A stretch of 64,000 nt of DNA from Bacillota bacterium (GCA_023386265.1 JAEWKA010000004.1:1-64000), one strand, 5' to 3'; numbered from the stretch's first letter, positions 16,788-26,775 are shown. Notes: generated by a model not told the origin, from the sequence alone. Program-made: numbers and translations.

Positions 16788-17468
16788 ATGAACAAAACAA
16801 AAAAATACATAACGATAGCAGCGGTGCTCCTGTGCGTCTGTGCTGCGGTATATCTTAACTGGTCGTACAACAATGATAAGGTGAACGGGTCAGAACTTTC
16901 CGATGCGGAGCTCGCAAATGTTCAGTCCGAGACAGGAGCGGACAGCGGAATGACTCAGGAGGTTTCGGATTACTTTGCGCAGGCGAGACTAACAAGGCAG
17001 CAGTCGCGCGATGAAGCGCTCGATCTTTTGAAGGCCGCCGCGGCTTCCGAAACCGCCTCTCAGGAAACCATCGACGGGGCGATGAACGCAATTTCCGCCA
17101 TGGCGAACTATTCGATGCAGGAGACACAGCTTGAAAATCTTCTGTTGGCCAAAAACTTTGCCGAATGTGTTGCCTTTATCAGCGCAGACGGAGTGACACT
17201 GGCAGTTCCTGCCCCTGCAGAGGGACTATTAGCTGAGGATGTTGCGAAAATAACAGACGCAATCGTAGCTGAAACTGACTTCGCGGCTACCCAGATTAGA
17301 ATAATCGAAGTAAAGGGCAGTTCGGCTTCTGACGGAGCTGCCGACACAACGGATGTTGCCGATACTGGCGAAGTTATCGATGACGGCAGTTCCTCCAGCG
17401 CAACAACGGGAACTGAAGACAGCGAATCGGACGGTATAAGCACCGATACGGGAGAGATGTTGGAGTAG
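16788..17468 (+). CDS. spoIIIAH: Stage III sporulation protein AH
   Basis: The 226-residue protein has a single N-terminal membrane helix, a helical region and a ring-building domain (residues about 100-180), as in SpoIIIAH, the partner of forespore SpoIIQ. The C-terminal 45 residues are acidic and low-complexity (Asp, Ser, Thr, Gly), an extension that is often present in clostridial versions. GGAGGAGG precedes the ATG. It closes the spoIIIA operon. Confidence 0.93.
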   Translation: MNKTKKYITIAAVLLCVCAAVYLNWSYNNDKVNGSELSDAELANVQSETGADSGMTQEVSDYFAQARLTRQQSRDEALDLLKAAAASETASQETIDGAMNAISAMANYSMQETQLENLLLAKNFAECVAFISADGVTLAVPAPAEGLLAEDVAKITDAIVAETDFAATQIRIIEVKGSSASDGAADTTDVADTGEVIDDGSSSSATTGTEDSESDGISTDTGEMLE

Positions 17469-17559
17469 TTCGCGATTTTTCTTTATTTTTTCGGACGGCT
17501 GTGGTAAAATACCCAAAAAGGTATAATGATAATCATCAGACAGCAAGGAGGAACACTAA

Positions 17560-17925
17560 GTGGCTGATAATTATATATCCACAGAGACCGAAAAAGGAAA
17601 TATCAACATATCGGAAGACGTAATAGCGGTAATGGTCGGCGCGGCAATCACAGAGGTCGAAGGCGTTGACGGACTTGCAAACGCTGTCGGAAACGATATA
17701 TTAGAGTTTATCGGCAAAAGGACCCTTTCAAAGGGCGTGAAGGTGACTCTGCAGGACGACCATATAACCATCGACGTCCTGATAATGGTGACCTTCGGCT
17801 GCGTCATCACCGATGTCGCCAAAAAGGTTCAAAACAGCGTAGCAGGCGCGATTGAAGCCATGACGGGTCTTTCGCCGACGGTGAACGTACACGTCAGCGG
17901 GGTAAGCTTCCCCAAAAACAAGTAA
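17560..17925 (+). CDS. Asp23/Gls24 family envelope stress protein
   Basis: The 121-residue protein starts with GTG behind a strong AAGGAGG site. It carries the Asp23/Gls24 domain, visible in VIAVMVGAAITEVEGVDGLA and the C-terminal NVHVSGVSF. Family members are small cytoplasmic proteins linked to envelope stress. In many Clostridia one copy lies upstream of nusB, as here. It has its own terminator-like hairpin downstream. Confidence 0.92.
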   Translation: MADNYISTETEKGNINISEDVIAVMVGAAITEVEGVDGLANAVGNDILEFIGKRTLSKGVKVTLQDDHITIDVLIMVTFGCVITDVAKKVQNSVAGAIEAMTGLSPTVNVHVSGVSFPKNK

Positions 17926-17931
17926 TGATTT

Positions 17932-17970
17932 TTGGAAAGCGGAGCAGTGATGCCGCCGCTTTCCAATTAT
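17932..17970 (+). terminator. Hairpin after the Asp23 gene
   Basis: An 11-bp stem (17932-17942 with 17956-17966) is followed by a T-rich but interrupted tail. Confidence 0.6.
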
Positions 17971-18024
17971 TTGTTCTGAACTGACATTCCAATTTATTAA
18001 TCATACTTCGGAGGAACACAAAAG

Positions 18025-18543
18025 ATGACGAGAACCGTGGCAAGAGAGATTTCCGTTTCGCTCGGGTTCAGCCTTGCCGATGATCCTGACAAATACGAGG
18101 AAGTGCTGGACAGCTTTTTCGATAAGGAATACTATGCAACGCTGGGGGTGGAAAACGAGCTTTTCGTTGAGTATCCCGGCAAGAAACAGATTGAATATAT
18201 AAGAAAAATTGTTGAAGGCACTGTAAGATGCAGAGAAGAGCTGGATGGCTACATCGAAAAGTATTCGAAGGGCTGGAAGCTATCGCGCATTTCGAAGACC
18301 GCACTTTCAATTTTGCGTACCGCACTTTTCGAAGTCCTTTATATGGACGATGTGCCGGACAGCGTCGCGATAAACGAGGCGGTCGAGCTTTCAAAGGGTT
18401 ACGAGGAAGCGGAAACAGTATCCTTCATAAACGGTATTCTTGGCTCTTTCATGCGTGAAGAGCGTGGATCGGAAGTTCTGCCCATAATGGAGCAGGATTC
18501 TGCTGAAAATTTCGCGGAGAACGCTTCCGATACGGAGAACTAA
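18025..18543 (+). CDS. nusB: Transcription antitermination factor NusB
   Basis: The 172-residue all-helical protein has the NusB core, including SISKTALSILRTALFE-like sequence and the C-terminal SVAINEAVELSKGY...FINGILG motif. NusB with NusE (S10) binds the boxA of rRNA transcripts and prevents early termination. It has a roughly 25-residue acidic C-terminal tail beyond the usual end. GGAGG precedes the ATG. It is followed after three bases by xseA. Confidence 0.95.
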   Translation: MTRTVAREISVSLGFSLADDPDKYEEVLDSFFDKEYYATLGVENELFVEYPGKKQIEYIRKIVEGTVRCREELDGYIEKYSKGWKLSRISKTALSILRTALFEVLYMDDVPDSVAINEAVELSKGYEEAETVSFINGILGSFMREERGSEVLPIMEQDSAENFAENASDTEN

Positions 18544-18546
18544 CAG

Positions 18547-19755
18547 ATGGAAAACGCCGTCTTATCGGTATCGCAACTTAATATTCATATAAAGGACTTG
18601 CTGGATGGCGATTTGCTGCTTATGGGACTTGCCGTCAAGGGCGAAGTCTCAAACTATAAGCTCTATCCTTCGGGACACCATTATTTCACGTTGAAGGACG
18701 CGGAGAGCTCGATTCGTTGCGTCATGTTTAAAGGGAACGCCTCAAAGCTGCGCTTCACGCCGGAAAATGGCATGAACATCACGGCTGTGGGGCGTGTAAC
18801 TGTTTTTCCGCGGGACGGAGCTTATCAGCTCTATTGCACGGAGATGTTTGCCGAGGGCATGGGCGACCTGCACATCGCGTTTGAGCAGCTCAAGGAAAAG
18901 CTCTCAAAAGAGGGACTTTTCGACGACTCGCATAAAAAGCCGCTGCCGAAATACCCAAAGACAATTGCAATCGTGACCTCATCCGCGGGCGCCGCAGTAC
19001 GCGACATGATACGCATACTTGGAAAGCGCTGGCCAATGACGAAGGTCGTTGTTCTGCCGGTCAGAGTACAGGGCGTTGAAGCACCACCCGAAATCGCAGG
19101 CGCGATACGCTATGCCAACAAATACAAGGTCGCCGACCTTATCATCACAGGACGCGGCGGAGGCTCAATCGAGGACCTCTGGGCGTTTAACGACGAGAGA
19201 GTCGCAAGGGCAATATTTGATTCCGAGATACCCGTTATATCCGCCGTGGGACACGAGCCGGATGTCACAATTGCGGATTACGTCGCGGATTTGCGTGCCG
19301 CGACACCTTCAAATGCTGCAGAGCTTGCCGTACCGGACGAGAATGAACTTCGTGAATCCGTTTCGTCGATGGAAGTTCGGCTGGCACAGGCGATGCGCAG
19401 AAAGCTTTCGGAAAAAAGAGCTAAAATTGATGACATAGCGTCTCGCAGTGTTATGCAGTACCCAACGGCATATATCGACCAGAAAAGGCAGATGCTGGAC
19501 AGCACGCAAAATGCGCTTATATCGCGTTATGAGCGGCTTATAAACGCAAAAAAACATCTTTATATCCGTTACGCCGCTTCCCTTGATGCGCTCAGTCCGC
19601 TTAAGGTACTGGGCAGGGGCTACTCGATTGCGACGGATAGTGACGGAAACTCAGTGACGGACGCGGAGAGCATAAATGTCGGCGATAGGCTGAACGTGAG
19701 CCTTAGCCGCGGCGCTCTGAAATGTACCGTGGACGAAGTTATACTTAGCCGATAG
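18547..19755 (+). CDS. xseA: Exodeoxyribonuclease VII large subunit
   Basis: The 402-residue protein has an N-terminal OB-fold (LWLKGEVSNY-like sequence: AVKGEVSNYKLYPSGHHYF) and the nuclease core (TSSAGAAVRDM, GRGGGSIEDLWAFNDE, SAVGHEPDVTIAD). With the XseB subunits it degrades single-stranded DNA from both ends in repair. The order nusB-xseA-xseB-ispA is standard in Firmicutes. Confidence 0.96.
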   Translation: MENAVLSVSQLNIHIKDLLDGDLLLMGLAVKGEVSNYKLYPSGHHYFTLKDAESSIRCVMFKGNASKLRFTPENGMNITAVGRVTVFPRDGAYQLYCTEMFAEGMGDLHIAFEQLKEKLSKEGLFDDSHKKPLPKYPKTIAIVTSSAGAAVRDMIRILGKRWPMTKVVVLPVRVQGVEAPPEIAGAIRYANKYKVADLIITGRGGGSIEDLWAFNDERVARAIFDSEIPVISAVGHEPDVTIADYVADLRAATPSNAAELAVPDENELRESVSSMEVRLAQAMRRKLSEKRAKIDDIASRSVMQYPTAYIDQKRQMLDSTQNALISRYERLINAKKHLYIRYAASLDALSPLKVLGRGYSIATDSDGNSVTDAESINVGDRLNVSLSRGALKCTVDEVILSR

Positions 19756-19770
19756 AGGGAGGACTACCCT

Positions 19771-20004
19771 ATGGCAAAAACAGAAATCAGCTTTGAGCAG
19801 TCGATGGAACGGCTCGACGCAATAGTTAAGCAGCTTGAAAAAGGTGAAGCGCCTTTGAACGAATCGCTCAAGCTTTTCGAGGAGGGCACGGCGCTCATCT
19901 CCGTATGCTCGAAGATGCTCGATGACGCGGAGCAGAAGGTCGTCGCACTGAAAAAAGGCGAAAACGGCGAGCCTTGCGAGACACCCTTTGAGGGTGGTGA
20001 ATAG
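19771..20004 (+). CDS. xseB: Exodeoxyribonuclease VII small subunit
   Basis: A 77-residue helical protein with the XseB pattern (FEQSMERLDAIVKQLEKGE, LNESLKLFEEGTAL). It binds as several copies to the C-terminal helix of XseA. It lies between xseA and ispA with short gaps, so it is in the same operon. Confidence 0.95.
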   Translation: MAKTEISFEQSMERLDAIVKQLEKGEAPLNESLKLFEEGTALISVCSKMLDDAEQKVVALKKGENGEPCETPFEGGE

Positions 20005-20007
20005 ACT

Positions 20008-20883
20008 ATGCCTTCTACTTACGAAGCCTATAAGAAGATGGCCGAAGCAGAGATTGAGAAGGCACTTGCGGGCGGCGAAAGCCTGCCCCAGCATCGGCTG
20101 ATTGAAGCCATGCGCTACAGCCTACTCGCAGGAGGAAAGCGAATTCGTCCTGTTCTGGTGCTCGCTTTCTGCGAAGCTATGGGAAAAAAACCCGAAACAG
20201 CTCTGCCCGCGGCGGTCGCAATCGAGATGCTGCATACCTACACCCTTATCCACGATGACCTTCCCTGCATGGATAACGACGACTTGCGCCGTGGAAAGCC
20301 GACGAACCATATAGTGTTCGGTGAGTTTACGGCGACGCTTGCGGGCGACGCCCTGCAGGCCGAGGCGTTTGCAACCATCCTGCGTTCAGGACTTCCCACC
20401 GAGGTTCGGGCAGACTGCGCCGAGGCACTGGCGAATGCCGCAGGGATAGACGGAGTCTGCGGCGGACAGCAGCTCGACATGGAGGGAAACGGCAAAGCAC
20501 TCAGCGAACAGGAGCTTACAGAGCTTCAGTCACGCAAAACCGGAAGTCTGCTTGCGGCGGCGTGTCTTATGGGCGCTATTGTCGGCGGAGCAACGGAAAA
20601 GCAGAAAGAGGCTGCCGTCATATACGGCTCGGCAATCGGCGCCGCGTTCCAGATACGCGATGATATACTTGACGAAATAAGTACATCGGAGGAACTAGGC
20701 AAACCCATAGGTTCCGACAGACGCACCGAAAAAACCACATTTATGAGCCTTTACGGCAGAGAAGAATGTGAAAAGCGTATAGGCATTATTACGGAATATG
20801 CGAAGAAGACCGTGTCGGAGGCATTTCCCGAACCGAGTTTCCTCAAGAATTTCGCCGATGAGCTGAGCATACGGCGCAGCTAA
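20008..20883 (+). CDS. ispA: Polyprenyl (farnesyl) diphosphate synthase
   Basis: The 291-residue protein has both aspartate-rich motifs of prenyl synthases: DDLPCMDNDD (first) and DDILDE (second), with the GGKRIRP substrate-binding motif near the N-terminus. The two aromatic residues before the first motif (HTYTLIH) fit a farnesyl-length product. It makes the C15 precursor for undecaprenyl phosphate and quinones. The upstream genes and dxs, which supplies the C5 units, are close by. Confidence 0.94.
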   Translation: MPSTYEAYKKMAEAEIEKALAGGESLPQHRLIEAMRYSLLAGGKRIRPVLVLAFCEAMGKKPETALPAAVAIEMLHTYTLIHDDLPCMDNDDLRRGKPTNHIVFGEFTATLAGDALQAEAFATILRSGLPTEVRADCAEALANAAGIDGVCGGQQLDMEGNGKALSEQELTELQSRKTGSLLAAACLMGAIVGGATEKQKEAAVIYGSAIGAAFQIRDDILDEISTSEELGKPIGSDRRTEKTTFMSLYGREECEKRIGIITEYAKKTVSEAFPEPSFLKNFADELSIRRS

Positions 20884-20920
20884 AAGCTAGGAAATATTCA
20901 TTTTATTATGAATATAATTG

Positions 20921-20960
20921 AAAAAACGCCTGTTTACACTTGTAAAATCAGGCGTTTTTT
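20921..20960 (+). terminator. Terminator after ispA
   Basis: A 12-bp stem (20921-20932 with 20949-20960) extends into a second six-bp stem and is followed by T-rich sequence. A smaller perfect eight-bp hairpin lies just before it at about 20894-20915. Confidence 0.88.
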
Positions 20961-21038
20961 GTTATGATATGTATTACGCATATGCAGAATCTTATACAAG
21001 TGGCGGCTTGTATGCAATTTTTATGAGGTAATTAAGTA

Positions 21039-22913
21039 TTGGATATTTTAAAGTCCGTAAATTCTCCCGAGGACCTGAAATCGCTCTCCGAAAGGGAGCT
21101 TGATATTTTAGGCTCTGAGATCAGAGGATTTCTAATAGATAACGTTTCTAAGACGGGTGGGCACCTCGCTTCAAATCTTGGAGCGGTCGAACTTACGCTC
21201 GCACTTCATCGTGTATTTAACACCGAAAAAGATAGACTTGTTTTCGACGTCGGGCATCAGAGCTATGTGCATAAAATTCTGACCGGACGCAAGTATGATT
21301 TCAAAACGCTCCGTAAGCTAGGTGGTCTTTCCGGTTTTCCAAAGCCAAACGAGAGCATACACGACGCGGCGGTCGCAGGTCATGCGTCAACCTCCGTTTC
21401 GGTCGCTCTGGGTATGGCGAGGGCGAGAACACTGGCACACGAGGATTACAGCGTTGTAGCGGTAATTGGAGACGGCGCGCTTACCGGCGGAACAGCCTAT
21501 GAAGGGCTTTGCAACGCAGGCCAGTCCAAGGAGCCTTTGGTAGTTATACTAAACGACAATGGTATGTCCATCGACAATAATGTCGGCGGTATTTCTGAAA
21601 TGCTCGCGCTATTGAGAGTCAAGCCCGCGTACTTCCGTTTTAAACGCAGATACCGTCAGCTGTTCGGACACGTGCCGGCACTATATAATTTCAACCATGC
21701 CGTAAAGGAATGGTTCAAGCGCCGCCTGCTGCCCGGGAACATCTTCGACGATCTCGGCTTTCACTACCTCGGACCCGTCGACGGTCACGACATTTCGCAG
21801 CTTGAAGCTGTAATCGGTTGGGCGAAGGAACTGAAAGCTCCGGTACTCGTCCATGTCATTACGCAGAAGGGCAGAGGCTATACCTATGCCGAGCAGGAAC
21901 CGGAGAACTATCACGGCGTGGACGCTTTCAATGTTGAATCCGGTGTTGAAAAATGTCCGCATGACTGTTTTTCTGAGGCGTTCGGAAGCGCGCTTACCGA
22001 GCTTGCCCAAAAAGATGAAAAAATCGTTGCAATTACCGCTGCGATGTGCGGTGGTACAGGACTTTCGGACTTTTCAAAAGAATTCCCCGAAAGATTCTTC
22101 GATGTCGGCATAGCGGAAGAACATGCGGTCGCAATGGCGGCAGGGCTTGCAAGCCGCGTCGCGATACCGGTTTTCGCTGTATACTCCAGCTTTTTACAGC
22201 GTGGTTACGATATGATGATTCACGATGTTTCCCTCTCAAAGCTCCACGTCGTTTTCGCTGTGGACAGGGCTGGCATAGTCGGGCATGACGGCGAAACGCA
22301 CCAGGGTGTTTTCGATGTTGCCTATCTATGCTCCGTGCCGCACATGGCGGTCTTCGCTCCGGCAAGCTACGCGGAACTCCGCGATATGCTGGATCTCGCA
22401 ATCTGCCGCATAGACGGCCCAGTCGCAGTTCGCTATCCGCGCGGTGGCGAGGGACAATATACACAAAGCTCCGGAAAAGCGCCGAGCACAGTGCTTCGCG
22501 AGGGCAAAGACATTACCCTTGTGGCCTACGGCGTAATGATAAATAACATGCTGGATGCGGCAAAAATGCTTGAAAGCGCGGGCATTGACGCCGAAGTCAT
22601 AAAACTTAACCTTATTAATCCGCTCGACACCGAAACTGTCCTGCGTTCACTTCGCAAAACTGGCAGATTCTTATCTGCCGAGGACGTCTGCGCCTTCGGT
22701 AGCGTAGGCTCGAGGCTCCTTGCCGCTTCTGCGGAGGAAGGTCTTGCGCTCAATAACGCCAAAACCCTTGACCTAGGAAATGGAATTGTCCAGCACGGAA
22801 GTGTTAATGAGCTTTTGAAGCTCGCGGGGCTCGATGCGCAGAGCATTGCCGAAACTGCAAAGGGCTTTTTTTCTGATGTTGACGGCGGGGCAGCGGGAGA
22901 GCGTACCATATGA
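21039..22913 (+). CDS. dxs: 1-deoxy-D-xylulose-5-phosphate synthase
   Basis: The 624-residue protein has the normal length for DXS. It contains the thiamine diphosphate motif GDGALTGG followed by the magnesium-binding NDN region (ILNDNGMSID), a central transketolase pyrimidine domain (GIAEEHAVAMAAGLA) and a C-terminal domain. It condenses pyruvate with glyceraldehyde 3-phosphate, the first step of the non-mevalonate isoprenoid route. It begins with TTG behind a GAGGT site; the nearby upstream ATG is followed at once by a stop. Its end overlaps tlyA. Confidence 0.96.
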   Translation: MDILKSVNSPEDLKSLSERELDILGSEIRGFLIDNVSKTGGHLASNLGAVELTLALHRVFNTEKDRLVFDVGHQSYVHKILTGRKYDFKTLRKLGGLSGFPKPNESIHDAAVAGHASTSVSVALGMARARTLAHEDYSVVAVIGDGALTGGTAYEGLCNAGQSKEPLVVILNDNGMSIDNNVGGISEMLALLRVKPAYFRFKRRYRQLFGHVPALYNFNHAVKEWFKRRLLPGNIFDDLGFHYLGPVDGHDISQLEAVIGWAKELKAPVLVHVITQKGRGYTYAEQEPENYHGVDAFNVESGVEKCPHDCFSEAFGSALTELAQKDEKIVAITAAMCGGTGLSDFSKEFPERFFDVGIAEEHAVAMAAGLASRVAIPVFAVYSSFLQRGYDMMIHDVSLSKLHVVFAVDRAGIVGHDGETHQGVFDVAYLCSVPHMAVFAPASYAELRDMLDLAICRIDGPVAVRYPRGGEGQYTQSSGKAPSTVLREGKDITLVAYGVMINNMLDAAKMLESAGIDAEVIKLNLINPLDTETVLRSLRKTGRFLSAEDVCAFGSVGSRLLAASAEEGLALNNAKTLDLGNGIVQHGSVNELLKLAGLDAQSIAETAKGFFSDVDGGAAGERTI

Positions 22914-23710
22914 AAAAAGTAAGACTCGATCAGCTTGTTTTTGACAGGGGACTCACTGAGAGCCGCGAACGCGCAAAAACCTCGATAATGTCGGGGCTTG
23001 TGTTCGTGAACGGTCAGCGTATGGACAAGCCCGGAATGTCGTTCGATGAGAATTCGGTCGTAGAGCTCAAGGGAGAAGCCGTTCCCTATGTCAGCCGCGG
23101 CGGACTCAAGCTCGAAAAAGCACTCAAGATTTTTGATTTTGGCCCGAAGGATATGGTTTGCATAGACTGCGGAGCATCCACCGGCGGCTTCACCGACGTT
23201 CTGCTCAAAAACGGTGCGAAGAAGGTTTTTGCGGTTGATGTCGGCTACGGTCAGCTCGCGTGGAGTCTCCGCTGTGACGAACGCGTCATCAACATGGAGC
23301 GCACCAATATCAGATATGTCACACCCGAAGCTCTCGGGGAAAAGGCCGATCTCGCGGTCATGGACCTATCATTCATCTCCGTTCGGCTTGTTCTTCCGGT
23401 CGTTCGGGAGCTAATTAAGGACGGAGCCTATATCATCTGTCTTATAAAACCACAGTTTGAAGCGGGGCGTGAGAAGGTTGGCAAAAAGGGCGTAGTCAAA
23501 GAAAAGTCAACACACTTAGAAGTCGTGCGTGCGTTTCTTGATTTTGCGCCGACTGCGGGGCTAACGGCGCTCGGACTTGGGTATTCGCCCATCAGGGGAC
23601 CCGAGGGTAATATCGAATATCTCGCAATACTGCAAAAAGGAAGCTTTGAGGCTCCGATAATTGACCCTGAAGCCATCGTTGAAGCCTCACACGGTGAGCT
23701 TGAAAAGTAA
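22910..23710 (+). CDS. tlyA: TlyA-family rRNA 2'-O-methyltransferase
   Basis: The 266-residue protein has an N-terminal S4 RNA-binding domain (RLDQLVFDRGLTESRERAKT) and a Rossmann FtsJ-type methyltransferase domain with the SAM-binding loop DCGASTGGFTD at about residue 85. TlyA proteins methylate ribose of cytidine in 16S and sometimes 23S rRNA; older annotations call it hemolysin. The dxs-tlyA-nadK-argR-recN order is conserved in Firmicutes. Confidence 0.94.
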   Translation: MKKVRLDQLVFDRGLTESRERAKTSIMSGLVFVNGQRMDKPGMSFDENSVVELKGEAVPYVSRGGLKLEKALKIFDFGPKDMVCIDCGASTGGFTDVLLKNGAKKVFAVDVGYGQLAWSLRCDERVINMERTNIRYVTPEALGEKADLAVMDLSFISVRLVLPVVRELIKDGAYIICLIKPQFEAGREKVGKKGVVKEKSTHLEVVRAFLDFAPTAGLTALGLGYSPIRGPEGNIEYLAILQKGSFEAPIIDPEAIVEASHGELEK

Positions 23711-23724
23711 GAAAGGAATTTGCC

Positions 23725-24597
23725 ATGCCTGATGCCGAAAAACACATCGTTCTGTGTCCGAACCCGGAAAGGGATATCGGGCTTCAAATGACGCTCAAGG
23801 CAAGGGAAATGCTAATAAAAGCGGGACACAGGGTCGTTGTCAGTCCTGTCTACGCACAGGAGAGCGAAGGCGCACTAGCCACTATGCAGGATACCCTGCC
23901 GCTAGAGGAGGCTGCAAAAAACGCGTCGCTGCTCGTATGCTTCGGCGGAGACGGAACAATACTTAAAACAGCTAGAGCCGTTGTGAAGAATCCCGTTCCG
24001 ATACTTGGTGTAAATCTCGGCCATAAGGGTTTCATGGCGGAGCTCGAGAGAGATGAGTTGGAGCTGATACTTCCCGCGGCTAACGGACAGCATACGCCTG
24101 TCAACAGAGTCATGCTGGACGTCGAGCTCAGGCGGGAAGGTGAAGTGGTCTATTCAGATGTTGCGCTGAACGAGGCCGTGGTCTGCGGAACCGCGACAAC
24201 AATACAGCTTTCGGCCTACGGCGACGGCTGCAAAATTATGGAATACACTGGCGATGGGATAATCGTCGCGACAGCGACGGGCTCGACAGCGTATTCACTC
24301 GCCGCAGGCGGCGCGCTTGCCGAGCCGACGGCGAAGAACATCATGCTGACCCCGATTTGCGCGCATGTGATAACGGTAAGACCAATGATACTCGCCCCGG
24401 ATAGGGTGGTTACAATAAAAACCGGCGAAAACAAAGGAAAAAACATCTGGCTTTCGATAGACGGCGGAGAACTTATACCTTTTTTGAAAAATGATGAGCT
24501 TAACGTTAAACTGTCCCAGTATCACACAATCATGGCGCACGTTTCCGGCAAGAGCTTCTATGACATCGCTTTTAAGAAATTGGGGGAAAGAATATGA
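23725..24597 (+). CDS. nadK: NAD kinase
   Basis: The 290-residue protein has the catalytic GGDGT motif (residues 74-78) and the downstream NE/D and TGSTAYSLAAGG motifs that bind the NAD substrate. It phosphorylates NAD to NADP using ATP or polyphosphate. AAAGGA precedes the ATG. Its stop overlaps the argR start by four bases. Confidence 0.96.
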   Translation: MPDAEKHIVLCPNPERDIGLQMTLKAREMLIKAGHRVVVSPVYAQESEGALATMQDTLPLEEAAKNASLLVCFGGDGTILKTARAVVKNPVPILGVNLGHKGFMAELERDELELILPAANGQHTPVNRVMLDVELRREGEVVYSDVALNEAVVCGTATTIQLSAYGDGCKIMEYTGDGIIVATATGSTAYSLAAGGALAEPTAKNIMLTPICAHVITVRPMILAPDRVVTIKTGENKGKNIWLSIDGGELIPFLKNDELNVKLSQYHTIMAHVSGKSFYDIAFKKLGERI

Positions 24598-25043
24598 AGT
24601 CCGCTAGACAAGAGAAAATTTTGGAGATTATTTCATCAAAAGACGTGGAAACGCAAAGTCAGCTAATCGAAGAGCTTCTGGCCTGCGGGGTCAAAAGTAC
24701 GCAGGCGACTCTTTCAAGGGACATCAAGGAGCTACGCCTTGTGAAGGAGCTTACGAGTGCGGGGAAATATCGCTATGTCGCGGGATTACGCGAGGAGCTT
24801 ACGGATTTTGACTTAAGACTGAAAAAAATCTTTCGCGAGAGCGTCACCTCTTACGCAGTGGCGCAAAACATATTGGTCATCAAAACCATGCCGGGGCTCG
24901 CTTCCGCTGCGTGCGCAGCGCTGGATGGCATGGATGTCGAGGGACTCATCGGAACGCTTGCCGGCGATGATACGGCGTTTATTGCGATGAGAGATAGAGA
25001 AGCGGCTGAAAATTTGGAGCGCGAGGTCGAAATGCTCCTATAA
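24594..25043 (+). CDS. argR: Arginine repressor ArgR/AhrC
   Basis: The 149-residue protein has the winged-helix DNA-binding domain (QSQLIEELLACGVKSTQATLSRDIKEL) with the SRDIKEL recognition helix and the C-terminal arginine-binding and hexamer domain (GLIGTLAGDDTAFI). It represses arginine synthesis genes when arginine is plentiful. No arginine gene is nearby; its place between nadK and recN is conserved. Confidence 0.95.
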   Translation: MKSARQEKILEIISSKDVETQSQLIEELLACGVKSTQATLSRDIKELRLVKELTSAGKYRYVAGLREELTDFDLRLKKIFRESVTSYAVAQNILVIKTMPGLASAACAALDGMDVEGLIGTLAGDDTAFIAMRDREAAENLEREVEMLL

Positions 25044-25073
25044 AACTTCGGTTTTTTGACAGGGGGAAAAGTT

Positions 25074-26759
25074 ATGCTTTCAGACCTCCATATAGAGAAC
25101 ATAGCGGTCATCGAACGTGCGGACATCAGCTTTTCAAAGGGGCTGAACGTACTTACGGGCGAAACCGGCGCGGGCAAATCCATCATTATTGATGCGCTTT
25201 TGGCTGTTATGGGTGCAAGAACATCGCGCGAGCTTGTGCGCACGGGCGCAGAGAAAGCTCTTGCGACTGCCGTTTTTACTGGTGGCAAAGTAAACGGATG
25301 GCTCAATGAGAATGGTATTGAGACAGAGGACGAAATCATTCTCCAGCGAAGGATTGCGGAGGACGGAAAATCCTCCTGCCGCGTCTGCGGGACGCCGGTG
25401 TCGGCAGCGCAGCTGCGTGAGCTTTCAGCTCTCCTCTTGGATATCCACGGGCAGAACGACGGACGTCAGCTTCTGGACGAAGAACGCCATAGGGAGTATC
25501 TCGACAGCTATGGTGATTACGGAGCAGTTGTTGATGATTTCAAAAACTCCTATGACCGTTATCATGAAACAAAGAAAGAAATTAAGCGCCTGTCTCTGGA
25601 CGAAGCCGAAAAAGAGCGCCTAACAGATAGATTGCGGGGGACGGTTGAAGAGCTTGAAAAAGCAAAGCTTAGCGATGGAGAGGAAGAAGAGCTCACCGCG
25701 AGGCGCGAGCTTTTGCATAACGCCGAAAAGCTGACAGAAGCGATTAATTCGGCATACGGCACACTTTACGGCGGAGACGAGAACGCAGTTTCACTTACGG
25801 ATGGTGCTAAAGCCGAGGTCGCACGCGCGGCGAGATACTGCGTGGATCTCGAAAAATGCGAAAAAACACTCTCAGACGCCTCGTTTCTGCTCCGTGATGT
25901 TGCGGAAACATTGAGGGATTTCCTTTCAGGGCTTGATTTCTCATCCGAGGAATTTGACAGAATCGAAACAAGACTTGCGCTGCTTCGCAAGCTATCCAAG
26001 AAATATGGCGGCGGTGAAAAAGAGCTTTTAGAGAAGCTCGAAAAGTCAAAAAAGCAACTCGACGACATTGAATACTCGGACGACAGGCTCGTAAAACTCA
26101 CCGCTCAGCTTGAAAAACAAAAGACGGCGGTGCTGTTTGAGGCAAAAAAGCTCACGCTAGCAAGACAGGAAGCATCGCAAGAGCTTGAAAAGCGAATTGT
26201 AGATGAGCTAAAGGCTCTTTCAATGCCGTCTGTGAGCTTTGAGGTTGACATAACTCCGATGGACAATCCTGATGGCTTTGACGGAACAGGCGGAGACGCA
26301 ATTCGCTTCCTCATGTCCGCAAACAAGGGCGAAAAGCCGGGACCAATCAGCAGGATAGCGTCTGGCGGCGAGCTTTCGCGCATCATGCTTGCGATGAAAA
26401 ACGTCTTTTCGGAGAAGGACGAACTTGAGACTTTGGTTTTTGACGAGATTGACACCGGTGTTTCGGGCGTTGCCGCTTCACGTGTGGGCGAAAAGCTATC
26501 GGAGCTGTCAAGACATAAGCAGGTTCTCTGCGTCACACATCTGCCGCAGATTGCCGCCATGGCTGACACGCATTTCCTTATCGAAAAGGAAGAGCGCGAC
26601 GGCAGGACATATACTAGCGTCACAGCGCTTGACCGCGAGGGCAGAGCACGTGAGCTTGCAAGACTCCATGGCGGGGATAATATAACCAAGAATACGCTTA
26701 TTTCCGCATGCGAACAGCTCGAAGCGGCGGAAAGATTTAAGATAGGCGTGAAACGATAA
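25074..26759 (+). CDS. recN: DNA repair protein RecN
   Basis: The 561-residue SMC-like ATPase has Walker A (GETGAGKS) near the N-terminus, a long central coiled coil (residues about 150-370), and the ABC signature and Walker B (ASGGELSRIMLA, VFDEIDTGVSG). RecN gathers DNA ends early in double-strand break repair. I start at the ATG at 25074 with GGGGG five bases upstream; an upstream TTG would add six residues. In Bacillus, spoIVB and spo0A follow recN; here a C_GCAxxG_C_C gene follows instead. Confidence 0.95.
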   Translation: MLSDLHIENIAVIERADISFSKGLNVLTGETGAGKSIIIDALLAVMGARTSRELVRTGAEKALATAVFTGGKVNGWLNENGIETEDEIILQRRIAEDGKSSCRVCGTPVSAAQLRELSALLLDIHGQNDGRQLLDEERHREYLDSYGDYGAVVDDFKNSYDRYHETKKEIKRLSLDEAEKERLTDRLRGTVEELEKAKLSDGEEEELTARRELLHNAEKLTEAINSAYGTLYGGDENAVSLTDGAKAEVARAARYCVDLEKCEKTLSDASFLLRDVAETLRDFLSGLDFSSEEFDRIETRLALLRKLSKKYGGGEKELLEKLEKSKKQLDDIEYSDDRLVKLTAQLEKQKTAVLFEAKKLTLARQEASQELEKRIVDELKALSMPSVSFEVDITPMDNPDGFDGTGGDAIRFLMSANKGEKPGPISRIASGGELSRIMLAMKNVFSEKDELETLVFDEIDTGVSGVAASRVGEKLSELSRHKQVLCVTHLPQIAAMADTHFLIEKEERDGRTYTSVTALDREGRARELARLHGGDNITKNTLISACEQLEAAERFKIGVKR

Positions 26760-26775
26760 AAATTTGGAGGATAAA